In this document: one piece after another, positions 9,168-17,977 of the stretch
Layout of the letters: every line of letters starts with the position of its first letter
Numbering within the stretch: position 1 is the first letter of the stretch
Origin: Azoarcus sp.
GTDB lineage: Bacteria; Pseudomonadota; Gammaproteobacteria; Burkholderiales; Rhodocyclaceae
DNA length: 30,104 bases
Reading direction: 5' to 3'
Assembly: GCA_023230755.1 (NCBI GenBank)
Contig: JALNWS010000027.1
Coordinates: 1 to 30,104, forward strand
Notes under the pieces: generated by a model
Told to the model about the DNA's origin: nothing
Database searches by the model: none
What the model saw: the letters and a program-made list of their open reading frames with translations, nothing else
Translations under genes and position numbers: made by a program

Positions 9168-10486
9168 GACTGCCCTGGCCAAGAAGCCTGTTCTCACGTC
9201 TGATGCTGATCTGGCTCGCCGGCATCACCCTCGTGCTTACGGTGAGCATCATTCTCTTTGTCGGCGAGCGCGACCGGGTCGGACGCAATGCACTATTCCA
9301 TGGCATTGCGCAGGAAGTCGCCGCAACTGCAGATGTACTTGAGCGCATGCCCGAGAACGAGCGCGAACGTTGGGTGGATCAACTTGGTCGCAGACGCCTA
9401 CGACTGAGCCTGCGCCCGCTGCCGGACGACCTGCCGCCGCTGCCGATTCAACATCCGCTCCTCCCTGCCCTCAAGGAAGCCATGCCGGATCGCGAAGTCG
9501 CGCTCTTCGCCAGCAGGCACGGACACGAAGGCCGTCCAGCGCTATTCATTTCGCTGCGGCTGAGCGATGGTTCGCCGCTCAGCATCCGTATGCCAGGCAT
9601 TCCCTTTGCGCCCGACCTCCGCCCCCCGGCCCCCGCCCAGCTGATCTCTGCCCTGCTCGCACTGGTCGTGGGGGTCAGCCTCCTCACCTGGTTCAGCGTG
9701 CGTATTGCAACCCGACCGCTATCGCGCATGGCCGACGCAGCGCGAGCTCTCGGAGAGGACCCCGAACGCGCGCCAATGGACATCCGCGGGCCAACTGAGG
9801 TGGCCAGTGCAGCCGCAGCCTTCAATCAGATGCAGAAGCGCATCGGCGAACACATGCATGAACGCACCCGCATCCTGGCTGCCATCTCGCACGATCTTCA
9901 AACCCCGATCACCCGACTGCGTCTGCGCGCGGAGATGATCGACGATGATCCGTTGCGTGAAAAGGTGCAGTCCGATCTCGACGCGATGCAAAGCCTGATC
10001 AAGGAAGGACTGACTTACGCACGCAGCATGGAGGGAAGCAAGGACAGACAGCCCATCGATCTGACCCGCCTGCTCGAAGCGCTGCGTGACGACGCGCTCG
10101 ACATGGGATGGACGGTCACGCTCGACGGCAGCATAAGCCGGCCGTTCAGCGGACAGCTCACCGCGCTGCGACGCGCACTGTGGAACCTGATCGAGAACGG
10201 AGTGAAGTTCGGCGGGCAAGTAGACATCACGTTGAGCGGACATCCCGATCACATCGAGATCCGTTTTCGCGACCACGGCCCCGGACTGGAAGAAAACGAA
10301 CTCGAGAAGGTGTTCGAACCTTTCTACCGTACCGAATCTTCGCGCAACCGCGAAACCGGCGGTACCGGCCTGGGGCTCGCCATTGCGCGCAACCTGCTGC
10401 ACACCCAGCACGGTGACGTGCGCCTTGCCAACCACCCCGAAGGCGGGCTGGAGGCGAAGGTCACCCTGCCTGGCACACAGGTCTGA
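9164..10486 (+). CDS. Sensor histidine kinase
   Basis: 440 residues. TM1 is about 13-33, followed by a periplasmic region of about 125 residues rich in arginine and proline. TM2 is about 160-178, followed by HAMP (about 179-232). The HisKA dimerisation helix has the phosphorylated H243 in ISHDLQTPITRLRL. The HATPase domain has the N box NLIENGVKFG (341-350, N341 and N345), the G1 box DHGPGL (370-375) and the G2 box GGTGLGLAIA. It is a complete EnvZ/CpxA-type inner-membrane sensor that phosphorylates the upstream regulator. Its ATG overlaps the regulator stop. It ends 39 bp from the convergent glpD, with no clear terminator in between. Confidence 0.95.
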   Translation: MRLPWPRSLFSRLMLIWLAGITLVLTVSIILFVGERDRVGRNALFHGIAQEVAATADVLERMPENERERWVDQLGRRRLRLSLRPLPDDLPPLPIQHPLLPALKEAMPDREVALFASRHGHEGRPALFISLRLSDGSPLSIRMPGIPFAPDLRPPAPAQLISALLALVVGVSLLTWFSVRIATRPLSRMADAARALGEDPERAPMDIRGPTEVASAAAAFNQMQKRIGEHMHERTRILAAISHDLQTPITRLRLRAEMIDDDPLREKVQSDLDAMQSLIKEGLTYARSMEGSKDRQPIDLTRLLEALRDDALDMGWTVTLDGSISRPFSGQLTALRRALWNLIENGVKFGGQVDITLSGHPDHIEIRFRDHGPGLEENELEKVFEPFYRTESSRNRETGGTGLGLAIARNLLHTQHGDVRLANHPEGGLEAKVTLPGTQV

Positions 10487-10525
10487 ACCTCTCGCCCGAA
10501 GTGCGTACCCACACCACTGACGGTA

Positions 10526-12094
10526 TCAGGACTCAACCTGATACTGTTCGGCGAGCACGCTGAAGCGGCCGACCTCCGCGTTCGCCCAATCCGACGGCCT
10601 TCCAAGCTCCTCGGCAAGGATTGCGGCCACGGCCGGAGCAGCCCTCACGGCCGCTGCAGCATCAAAAAACAGTGCCCGGTGGCGACGTGCGAGAACGTCC
10701 TCAACCGTGCGTGCAAATTCGGTGCGGGCGGCATAACGAACCTCGGCTTCGGTCAGTGTCAGCCCCTCGGCAATGACGTTTCCCACACCAGGCAGACGCG
10801 ACACCTCCTTGCGGTCGAGCCCATACACATCACCGTCGCCCTTCGCCGGGGCACCGTGCAAACGCAGCAGCGCGGTTGCCGCGCGACGCGACGGGAGCCC
10901 GCCAGCCGCTTGCGCCGCATCGATTGCATCCTCTGCCATAACGCGATAAGTCGTCCATTTACCCCCCGTAACACTGACCAGCCCCTCGGCCGAGACGTCC
11001 ACGAGGTGCTCGCGCGACAACTGTCGCGTGGGAGAGTCACCGCCTCCGCCGATGAGTGGCCTGAGGCCGACGAACACGCTGCGCACATCCTCCCGACGCG
11101 GCGGATGCTCGAGATAGCGTGCCGCAGTATCGAGAATGAAGTCGATCTCGCCAGGCAGTGGTCTGGGTTCAAGTGGCAGGTCGCTGCGCGGAGAGTCAGT
11201 TGTGCCCAGCAAGACCTTTCCTTGCCAGGGGATCATGAACAGCACCCGCCCATCGTCGGTATGTGGCACCAGGAGCGCGTCCTGGCCGGGAAGAAACTCA
11301 CGATCCACAACCAGATGCACGCCCTGGCTGGGGCTGAGCATGGCATGGGCATCGGGCCGCGCCAAGCGACGCACACTGTCGGCCCACACGCCGGATGCGT
11401 TGACGACCACCTTGGCGCCAACACGATAAGACTGCCCAGTTTCCGCATCGCGCAGGTCGGCCCTGCAGACTTTCCCGCCTTCGACCACAAGCCCCGTCGC
11501 CGCACAATAGTTCAGTGCAACCCCACCGAAATCGCTTACCGTGCGCGCAAGTGTCAAGGCCAGACGCGCATCATCGAACTGCGCATCCCAATAGGCGATC
11601 CCGCCGCGCAAGCCGTCTCGCTTCGCGGTGGCCAGCGCGGCGAGCGTAGCGTCGACATTCAACACCTTGCTGCGCGCAATGCCACGACGGCCGGCAAGGA
11701 GATCGTACAGCCCCAGCCCGGCAGCGAGCATCGGCTTGTCGTGCCACCTGTACGCAGGCACGACAAAACGCATGGGATGGACCAGATGGGGAGCGTTCTC
11801 GAGCAGACGGGCGCGTTCCGCCAGGGCTTCCCGCACCAGCGGCAGATTGCCCTGGGCGAGATAGCGCACGCCACCGTGAATCAGCTTGGTCGCCCGTGAA
11901 CTCGTCCCTTTGGCAAAGTCTTCGGCATCCACAACCAGTACGGAGTAACCCCGCGCAGCGGCATCCACGGCACAGCCAAGCCCGGTTGCCCCGCCGCCGA
12001 TCACGACCACGTCCCACACTTTGGGTTCGGACAAACGGGCGAGCAAGGCCTGTCGCGCACGCTCGGCCAGACCTGTTCTCGCCGTCCCCGTCAT
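10526..12094 (-). CDS. glpD: Aerobic glycerol-3-phosphate dehydrogenase
   Basis: 522 residues from ATG 12094 (MTGTARTGLAERARQALLAR). FAD-dependent membrane-associated enzyme that oxidises glycerol-3-phosphate to dihydroxyacetone phosphate and feeds electrons to quinone. The dinucleotide-binding motif is VVIGGGATGLGCAVDAAARG (about 30-49). It is followed by the family block SSRATKLIHGGVRYLAQGN, and later by FMIPWQGKVLLGTTDS and VSVTGGKWTTYRVMAEDA. The chosen ATG overlaps the glpK stop by 4 bp (ATGA), so translation is probably coupled. An in-frame extension to 12232 lies inside glpK and is not GlpD-like. It converges on the histidine kinase gene. Confidence 0.96.
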   Translation of the reverse strand: MTGTARTGLAERARQALLARLSEPKVWDVVVIGGGATGLGCAVDAAARGYSVLVVDAEDFAKGTSSRATKLIHGGVRYLAQGNLPLVREALAERARLLENAPHLVHPMRFVVPAYRWHDKPMLAAGLGLYDLLAGRRGIARSKVLNVDATLAALATAKRDGLRGGIAYWDAQFDDARLALTLARTVSDFGGVALNYCAATGLVVEGGKVCRADLRDAETGQSYRVGAKVVVNASGVWADSVRRLARPDAHAMLSPSQGVHLVVDREFLPGQDALLVPHTDDGRVLFMIPWQGKVLLGTTDSPRSDLPLEPRPLPGEIDFILDTAARYLEHPPRREDVRSVFVGLRPLIGGGGDSPTRQLSREHLVDVSAEGLVSVTGGKWTTYRVMAEDAIDAAQAAGGLPSRRAATALLRLHGAPAKGDGDVYGLDRKEVSRLPGVGNVIAEGLTLTEAEVRYAARTEFARTVEDVLARRHRALFFDAAAAVRAAPAVAAILAEELGRPSDWANAEVGRFSVLAEQYQVES

Positions 12095-13581
12095 GAATGC
12101 CCCCAGCTGCGGGCACAGGCGATGCCACGAGCCCAGGCCGTGCGTCGCGCCAGCCGCCGGTCTTCGGCAAGGCCCGGCTCGAACACGCGGTCGACCTGCC
12201 ACTGCCGCGTCAGCGCATCCGTGTCGGGCCACATGCCGATCCCCAGCCCGGCGAGATACGCTGCACCAAGAGTGGTGGTTTCGAGCATCTTCGGGCGCAC
12301 CACCGGCACGCCGAGCAGGTCAGCTTGCATCTGCATCAGCAGATCGTTGGCGGCCGCGCCGCCATCCACGCGCAGCTCGCGCAGCGGGCTGGCCCCGTCG
12401 AGTTGCATCGCCTCGACCAGATCAAGCGTCTGCATCGCGATCGCTTCGAGTGCAGCGCGCGCCACATGCGCCGCCCCCGTTCCACGCGTCAGCCCAAGCA
12501 GCGTTCCGCGCGCATTCGGATCCCAATAGGGCGCCCCAAGACCGGTAAACCCCGGAATCATGACCACTCCGCCGCTGTCCGGCACGCTCCCCGCCAAGGC
12601 TTCGATGTCGGCCGAGGTCTTGATCAGGCCAAGCGAATCGCGCAGCCATTGCACGATGGCGCCCCCCATGAATACGCTTCCCTCCAGCGCATAGATGGGC
12701 GGCCCGTCACCCGACCAGCCAATGGTCGTCAGCAGGCGATGGGTGGATACCACCGGCTCGGCGCCTGTGTTCATCAAGAGGAAGCAGCCGGTACCGTAAG
12801 TGTTCTTCGCCATGCCCGGGGCAAAGCAGCACTGACCGAATGTGGCCGCCTGCTGGTCACCGCCGATACCGGCGATCGGAATCGACGCACCAAACACCTC
12901 GGTGTCGGTTTCGCCACAGACACCGATGCTGTCGACAACCTGCGGCAGCACCGAAGCCGGTATGCCGAAGCCCTTGAGCAGACTCTCGTCCCAGCACCGG
13001 GAATGAATATTGAACATCAGGGTGCGTGCTGCGTTGCCCGGATCGGTCAGATGCAGCCTGCCGCCGGTCAGATGCCAGATCAGCCAGCTGTCTATCGTCC
13101 CGAACGCGAGCTCGCCGCGCTCGGCGCGGTCGCGTGCGCCCGGCACATGTTCAAGCAGCCACGCCAGCTTGGTCGCGGAAAAATACGGATCGAGCTCGAG
13201 GCCCGTGCGGGCGCGAACATCCTCGCTCCAGCCACGCGCGCGCAAGCTCTCACAGTAATCGGCCGTGCGCCTGTCCTGCCATACGATCGCGGGCGCGACC
13301 GCCCGTCCGTCGCTGCGCGACCACAGCACCGTGGTTTCGCGCTGATTGGCGATCCCGATCGCGGCAATTTCGCTGGCCTTCAGTTTCGCGTTATTCAGCG
13401 CGATACGCGCGCAATCGAGCTGCGCTTGCAGGATTTCATGCGCATCATGCTCAACCCAGCCCGGCTGCGGGAAATGCTGGGCAAACTCGCGCTGGGCATG
13501 ACCGCACACCCGTCCATCCGCATCGAAGACCATCGCACGCGAACTGGTCGTTCCCTGATCCAGGGCAAGAACATGTGCCAT
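12091..13581 (-). CDS. glpK: Glycerol kinase
   Basis: 496 residues, ATG 13581 (MAHVLALDQGTTSSRAMVFD), with GGGAG 6 bp upstream; an in-frame TTG two codons earlier is less likely. It phosphorylates glycerol to glycerol-3-phosphate, supplying GlpD encoded next. It is a FGGY-family kinase: the phosphate-binding DQGTTSSR (about 8-15), the IGIANQRETTVLW block (about 75-87), GIGGDQQAATFGQCC (about 240-254) and the C-terminal ATP-site DGGAAANDLLMQMQADLLG. No glpF transporter or glpR repressor is in the window. It is divergent from the EamA gene. Confidence 0.97.
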   Translation of the reverse strand: MAHVLALDQGTTSSRAMVFDADGRVCGHAQREFAQHFPQPGWVEHDAHEILQAQLDCARIALNNAKLKASEIAAIGIANQRETTVLWSRSDGRAVAPAIVWQDRRTADYCESLRARGWSEDVRARTGLELDPYFSATKLAWLLEHVPGARDRAERGELAFGTIDSWLIWHLTGGRLHLTDPGNAARTLMFNIHSRCWDESLLKGFGIPASVLPQVVDSIGVCGETDTEVFGASIPIAGIGGDQQAATFGQCCFAPGMAKNTYGTGCFLLMNTGAEPVVSTHRLLTTIGWSGDGPPIYALEGSVFMGGAIVQWLRDSLGLIKTSADIEALAGSVPDSGGVVMIPGFTGLGAPYWDPNARGTLLGLTRGTGAAHVARAALEAIAMQTLDLVEAMQLDGASPLRELRVDGGAAANDLLMQMQADLLGVPVVRPKMLETTTLGAAYLAGLGIGMWPDTDALTRQWQVDRVFEPGLAEDRRLARRTAWARGIACARSWGHS

Positions 13582-13719
13582 TGGCAACTCCCGGGCAGAA
13601 TTCAGACAAAGCGTAGCCTCTCAGGGCGGAACTGACCAGCGATCGGAACAATCCGGAGCCAGCGCTGCGGAGATATGGTTCAATGCGGCCCTCACACATT
13701 GCAATGCAGCATCAAGGCC

Positions 13720-14568
13720 ATGCCCGCCATCTGGATGATCATCGCCAGCTTTCTTTTCGCCTGCATGGGCGTTTGCGTAAAGCTGGGAGCCACCCAGTTC
13801 TCCACCGGAGAGCTGGTTTTCTACCGCGGGGCGGTGAACATCGTGATGATGGTCACTGTTTCGCGCATGACAGGTATCGCCCTCAGCACCCCGCACTGGC
13901 GCATGCAACTGTCTCGCAGCGTTTCCGGCTCACTCGCGTTGATGTGCTATTTCTTCACCATTGGCATCCTGCCGCTGGCCACCGCGGCCACCCTGAGTTA
14001 CACGTCGCCGATGTTCGTTGCCCTCCTGCTGATCCTGCTGTTCGGCGAACGCCTCCGCCTCCCTGTAGCGCTTGCCCTGCTCGCGGGCTTCGCCGGCGTC
14101 GTGCTGCTGCTGCGCCCCACCCTGCAACCGGGGCAGTGGCTTGGCGCGCTCACAGGGCTTGGCGCCGGGATGATCTCCAGCCTGGCCTACATCAGCGTGC
14201 GTGAACTGGGCAAGGCCGGCGAGCCCGAGGTGCGCACCGTATTCTGGTTTTCCTGCGTGACCAGCCTGCTCGGCGCCGCCTGGGCCCTGACCGGGGAACT
14301 GCATCTTCCCGATGCAGGCGGGCTTGTCATCCTGCTCGGCCTCGGCCTCTTCGGCGGCCTCGCCCAGCTGGCCATGACGCGCTCTTACCGTTTTGGCAAG
14401 ACCGTCGTATCCGCCGCCCTCAGCTACAGTACGGTCATCTTCGCCAGCCTTTTTGGCATGGTGATCTGGGACGAAACCCATCCACCTTCGGCCTGGTTTG
14501 CCATCGCGTTGATCATCGTCAGCGGCCTCATGGTTTCCTTCGCTTCACGCCACAGGGCCGGCGATTGA
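13720..14568 (+). CDS. EamA/DMT-family transporter
   Basis: 282 residues from ATG 13720 (MPAIWMIIASFLFACMGVCV); an upstream in-frame ATG at 13675 would add 15 non-hydrophobic residues. About ten hydrophobic segments in two EamA repeats (roughly 1-135 and 145-282) place it in the drug/metabolite transporter superfamily of the inner membrane. The glycine- and proline-marked helices, for example LPLATAATLSYTSPMFVALL, are typical. The substrate cannot be told from the sequence; relatives export amino acids, metabolites or S-adenosylmethionine. Neither candidate start has a good Shine-Dalgarno spacing. It is divergent from glpK and 57 bp upstream of the SpoIIAA-like gene. Confidence 0.88.
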   Translation: MPAIWMIIASFLFACMGVCVKLGATQFSTGELVFYRGAVNIVMMVTVSRMTGIALSTPHWRMQLSRSVSGSLALMCYFFTIGILPLATAATLSYTSPMFVALLLILLFGERLRLPVALALLAGFAGVVLLLRPTLQPGQWLGALTGLGAGMISSLAYISVRELGKAGEPEVRTVFWFSCVTSLLGAAWALTGELHLPDAGGLVILLGLGLFGGLAQLAMTRSYRFGKTVVSAALSYSTVIFASLFGMVIWDETHPPSAWFAIALIIVSGLMVSFASRHRAGD

Positions 14569-14625
14569 GCCCGACCGCAGCGAAGGCTATAGTAGGCACA
14601 CAAGTACAACACCACGGAGTCCATC

Positions 14626-14988
14626 ATGATCAGCACCGACCACAAGGACAATCTCGTAGCAGTAACCGTATTCGGCGAATTCACCCTGGCCGACTACCGC
14701 GAGTTTGAAGAGTTGGTGAATTACAAGGTCCAGTTTGTCGGCTCTGTGGATCTGCTTTTCGATCTTCGTGAAATGGCAGGCTTTACGCTGGACGTCGCCT
14801 GGGAGGAGATCAAGTTCTCACGCGAGCATGCGCACGACTTCCGCCGCATCGCGATCCTCACCGAGGATCAGTGGATTACCTGGAGCGCCTGGATTTCCCA
14901 GCTCTTCGTCGAAGCGGAAGTACAAGTCTTCAGTTCGAATGAAGATGCGCGCGCGTGGATCGCCACGGCCCCAGAGACAGCCCCGTGA
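14626..14988 (+). CDS. SpoIIAA-like (STAS-related) protein
   Basis: 120 residues, MISTDHKDNLVAVTVFGEFT onward, matching the SpoIIAA-like family of small STAS-fold proteins (DUF3478 type). Features seen are an early beta-strand pair, 'FTLADYREFEEL', then 'VDLLFDLREMAGFTLDVAWEE', and an aromatic stretch with 'ITWSAWISQLF' near the end. It lacks the phosphorylatable serine context of classical anti-sigma antagonists, and its role is unknown. It is cytoplasmic by absence of a signal peptide. The gene overlaps the sulfurtransferase start by 4 bp (GTGA), so the two are made from one message. Confidence 0.85.
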   Translation: MISTDHKDNLVAVTVFGEFTLADYREFEELVNYKVQFVGSVDLLFDLREMAGFTLDVAWEEIKFSREHAHDFRRIAILTEDQWITWSAWISQLFVEAEVQVFSSNEDARAWIATAPETAP

Positions 14989-15842
14989 GCGCGTCTTATT
15001 CAGCCTTGATCGGCGCGCGCGATCTGGCCGAACGCATCCACGACCCTGACTGGGTCATCTTCGACTGCCGGTCCGACCTTGCCAACCCGGATTTTGGCCG
15101 AGACGCATACGCGAGCGGCCACATCCCCGGGGCCTTCTTCATGGATCTCGAGGACGATCTCAGCGGCCCCAAGACCGGCACCAACGGACGTCACCCCCTG
15201 CCCGATCCGGCGGCGCTTGCGGCACGTCTCGAAGCCTGTGGCGCAGGAAACCACTCCCAGATCGTCGTGTACGACGATGCAGGCGGGATGTACGCAGCAC
15301 GGCTATGGTGGATGCTGCGCTGGCTCGGTCATCACCGCGTTGCAGTGCTCGACGGAGGGCTCCAGGCCTGGTGCAGCGAATCTCAGGCGCTCAGCACCGT
15401 GCTCCCGGAAGCGCATCCGACGCCGTCGTACTCCCTGTGTCTGCAAGCGTGCCGTGTCGATGTCGACACAGTTCGCGCACACCTGGGCCAATCCGACATG
15501 CTGCTGGTCGATGCCCGCAGTCCGGACCGCTTCCGCGGCGAAAATGAAACCCGTGACCCCGTCGGTGGCCATATCCCAGGCGCCATCAACCGGTTCTTCG
15601 GCAACAATCTGGACGGCCGCGGCCACTTCAAGAGTTCGCAGCAGCTCAGGGCCGAATTCGAAGCGCTGCTCAATGGCCGGGATCCGTCCCAAGTCGTGCA
15701 TCATTGCGGGTCCGGTGTCACCGGCTGCCACAATCTGCTCGCAATGGAAGCTGCGGGCCTGCCGGGTTCCCGCCTTTATGCCGGATCGTGGAGCGAATGG
15801 TGCGCTGACCCGGCACGTCCGGTGGCGACCGGACCAGCCTGA
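14985..15842 (+). CDS. sseA: 3-mercaptopyruvate sulfurtransferase
   Basis: 285 residues from GTG 14985. Two rhodanese domains: an inactive N-terminal one (about 5-135) and a catalytic C-terminal one (about 155-280). The active-site loop is CGSGVTGC, with C241 as nucleophile. The CG[S/T]GVT form is that of mercaptopyruvate sulfurtransferases, while thiosulfate sulfurtransferases have CRxGVT. It transfers sulfur from 3-mercaptopyruvate to thiols or cyanide. The last loop residue is usually alanine (GVTA); here it is GC, a small departure. The GTG start overlaps the preceding stop codon, and the next ATG is far inside the domain. It ends 6 bp from the convergent murI. Confidence 0.93.
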   Translation: MSASYSALIGARDLAERIHDPDWVIFDCRSDLANPDFGRDAYASGHIPGAFFMDLEDDLSGPKTGTNGRHPLPDPAALAARLEACGAGNHSQIVVYDDAGGMYAARLWWMLRWLGHHRVAVLDGGLQAWCSESQALSTVLPEAHPTPSYSLCLQACRVDVDTVRAHLGQSDMLLVDARSPDRFRGENETRDPVGGHIPGAINRFFGNNLDGRGHFKSSQQLRAEFEALLNGRDPSQVVHHCGSGVTGCHNLLAMEAAGLPGSRLYAGSWSEWCADPARPVATGPA

Positions 15843-15848
15843 GACTGC

Positions 15849-16658
15849 CTACCAGTCGATACGCTCAACCAGTCCGAGCGAGCGCCCGAGAAAACGTTCG
15901 CCTATGGTCTGAAAGCGCAAGGGGACGTCGGTCACAACGTAGCGGTAACTGGCCGGCCGCTTGCCCACATGAGCCAGACCTTCTGCATGCAGGCAGCGAG
16001 CGGCAAGCTCCGCGGTCGTGACAGCGGAATCGATCAGGCGCACCCCCTCCCCCACCACGTCACGCAACAAGGGTTTGAGCAGCGGGTAATGCGTACACCC
16101 GAGGACAAGACTATCCACTTCTTCGGCCAGCACCGGACGCAGATACTCCTGAGCGGTCATGCGCGTGACCGGATGGTCGAGCCAGCCCTCCTCAACCAGC
16201 GGCACGAACAGCGGACAGGCCTGTGAATAGACGCGCACCCCGGAGTCGAGTGCATGCATCCGAATTGCATAGGCGTTGCTGTTGATCGTCGTCGGCGTTC
16301 CAATCACACCAATCCTGCCCGCGGGAGACGCAGTCACTGCAGCCTGCGCTCCGGCCTCGATGACATTGATGACGGGAATACCGCCGGCCCGGGCTGCAAC
16401 CACATGGGCAGCCACCGCGGCCATCGTGTTGCAGGCCACGATCAGCATCTTCACATCCTGCTGCAGCAGGAAATCGGTGATCTGCCCGGTGAAGTGTTCG
16501 ATCGTGGAAACCGACTTGACCCCGTAGGGCACCCGTGCGGTATCCCCGAAATAGACGATGCTCTCCAGCGGCAGCCGCTCCATCAACGCACGCACCACGG
16601 TCAATCCGCCCACCCCGGAGTCAAAAACACCGATCGGCCGCGCCGCATCCGCCCTCAT
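15849..16658 (-). CDS. murI: Glutamate racemase
   Basis: 269 residues from ATG 16658 (MRADAARPIGVFDSGVGGLT). It makes D-glutamate for peptidoglycan by a two-cysteine, cofactor-free mechanism. Both catalytic cysteines are present: C76 in VACNTMAA and C188 in LGCTHYPLL. The other family landmarks FDSGVGG (12-18) and GDTARVPYG (38-46) are intact. The start was set at the conserved N-terminus; a longer frame runs back into tyrS. It lies 43 bp downstream of tyrS, probably in one operon. It converges on sseA with only 6 bp between stops. Confidence 0.96.
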   Translation of the reverse strand: MRADAARPIGVFDSGVGGLTVVRALMERLPLESIVYFGDTARVPYGVKSVSTIEHFTGQITDFLLQQDVKMLIVACNTMAAVAAHVVAARAGGIPVINVIEAGAQAAVTASPAGRIGVIGTPTTINSNAYAIRMHALDSGVRVYSQACPLFVPLVEEGWLDHPVTRMTAQEYLRPVLAEEVDSLVLGCTHYPLLKPLLRDVVGEGVRLIDSAVTTAELAARCLHAEGLAHVGKRPASYRYVVTDVPLRFQTIGERFLGRSLGLVERIDW

Positions 16659-16701
16659 ATGGCCCCCGTCAATGTGCCCACACTCGCCCAGCCCATGACC
16701 T

Positions 16702-17901
16702 TCATTCGAGCACGACAGCAGCAAATTTGCGCTTACCGACCTGCAGCACCACGGTTTCGCCAGCTTGCATCAAAAGCCCCTTATCCCCGACGCGCTCGCC
16801 GTTGAGCCGCACCGCCCCCTGATCGATCATGCGCATTGCCTCTGACGTGGTGCCCGTCAAACCCGCCTGCTTGACGACCTGGAACACTGGCAGGCCCTCG
16901 CCCACGACCACCCGGACTTCAGGAAGGTCATCGGGGATTGCGTTACGCTGGAAGCGCGCCTCAAAGTCACTCAGAGCGTCTTCGGCGGCCTGCTGACCAT
17001 GGAAGCGGGAAACCAGCTCCTGCGCCAGCATCACCTTTACATCGCGCGGATTACGGCCCTCGTCGATCGAACGTCGCAGGCCCGCGATCTCGGCCGTGGA
17101 ACGGAAGGACAGCAAGTCGAAGTAGCGCCACATCAGCGTATCCGATATCGACATCGTCTTGCCGAAGATTTCCTTCGGCGCCTCGGCGATCCCGATATAG
17201 TTGCCGAGGGATTTCGACATCTTGTTCACGCCATCCAGACCTTCGAGGAGCGGCACCATCGCCACGCACTGTGGCGCCTGCCCGTAGTGCTTCTGTAGTT
17301 CGCGCCCCATCAGCAGGTTGAACCGCTGGTCCGTGCCCCCAAGTTCCACGTCAGCTTTCATTGCAACCGAGTCGTAGCCCTGACAGAGCGGGTAGAGAAA
17401 CTCGTGAATCGCAATCGACTGATTGTTGGCATAGCGCTTGGAAAAGTCATCGCGCTCAAGCATCCGTGCCACGGTCTGCTGTGCAGCCAGGCGGATCATC
17501 CCCGCCGAACCGAGCGCTTCCATCCATACGGAGTTGAAGCAGATCTCGGTTTTCTCCGGATCGAGAATCTTGAATACCTGATCCTGATAGGTCCTGGCAT
17601 TCTCCATAATCTGCTCGCGCGACAGTGGCGGGCGCGTGCTGTTCTTGCCACTGGGGTCGCCAATCATCCCCGTGAAGTCCCCGATCAGAAACAACACCTG
17701 ATGGCCCAGCTCCTGAAAATGGCGCAGCTTGTTGATCAGCACCGTATGCCCCACGTGCAGATCCGGCGCAGTCGGGTCGAAGCCCGCCTTGACCCGCAAC
17801 GGCCGTCCGCTCTTGAGCTTCTCGACCAGTTCGCTTTCAATCAGCAGCTCGTCGACTCCGCGCTTGATCAGTTCGATCGCGGCCTGCACTTCACTCATCA
17901 T
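16702..17901 (-). CDS. tyrS: Tyrosyl-tRNA synthetase
   Basis: 399 residues. Class I synthetase with the HIGH-type motif HVGHTVL (about 50-56) and KMSKS near residue 229 (GVNKMSKSLGNY). The tyrosine-recognition segment is 'LYPLCQGYDSVAMKADVELGGTDQRFN', and a C-terminal S4 RNA-binding domain covers about 335-399 (VRLNGERVGDKG). The KMSKS form and sequence style fit the TyrZ-like branch. GGAG lies 4 bp before ATG 17901; a second ATG follows at once. It is first in an apparent tyrS-murI operon and divergent from the M23 peptidase gene, with 76 bp between. Confidence 0.97.
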   Translation of the reverse strand: MMSEVQAAIELIKRGVDELLIESELVEKLKSGRPLRVKAGFDPTAPDLHVGHTVLINKLRHFQELGHQVLFLIGDFTGMIGDPSGKNSTRPPLSREQIMENARTYQDQVFKILDPEKTEICFNSVWMEALGSAGMIRLAAQQTVARMLERDDFSKRYANNQSIAIHEFLYPLCQGYDSVAMKADVELGGTDQRFNLLMGRELQKHYGQAPQCVAMVPLLEGLDGVNKMSKSLGNYIGIAEAPKEIFGKTMSISDTLMWRYFDLLSFRSTAEIAGLRRSIDEGRNPRDVKVMLAQELVSRFHGQQAAEDALSDFEARFQRNAIPDDLPEVRVVVGEGLPVFQVVKQAGLTGTTSEAMRMIDQGAVRLNGERVGDKGLLMQAGETVVLQVGKRKFAAVVLE

Positions 17902-17977
17902 GTATCTCCAGTCATTCGTTCACCGGCCCGCATCAATTCTTTGTTAAACTCAAAAAAGTTTTTGCCCGGGTCAAATC

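Noticed and set aside
12097..13635. 512-residue plus-strand frame opposite glpK
   Set aside because: Antisense to an intact glycerol kinase, low-complexity residues, no family match.
17944..17962. Small AAACT/AGTTT inverted repeat before the M23 gene
   Set aside because: Only 5-bp arms in an A-rich run; likely chance.
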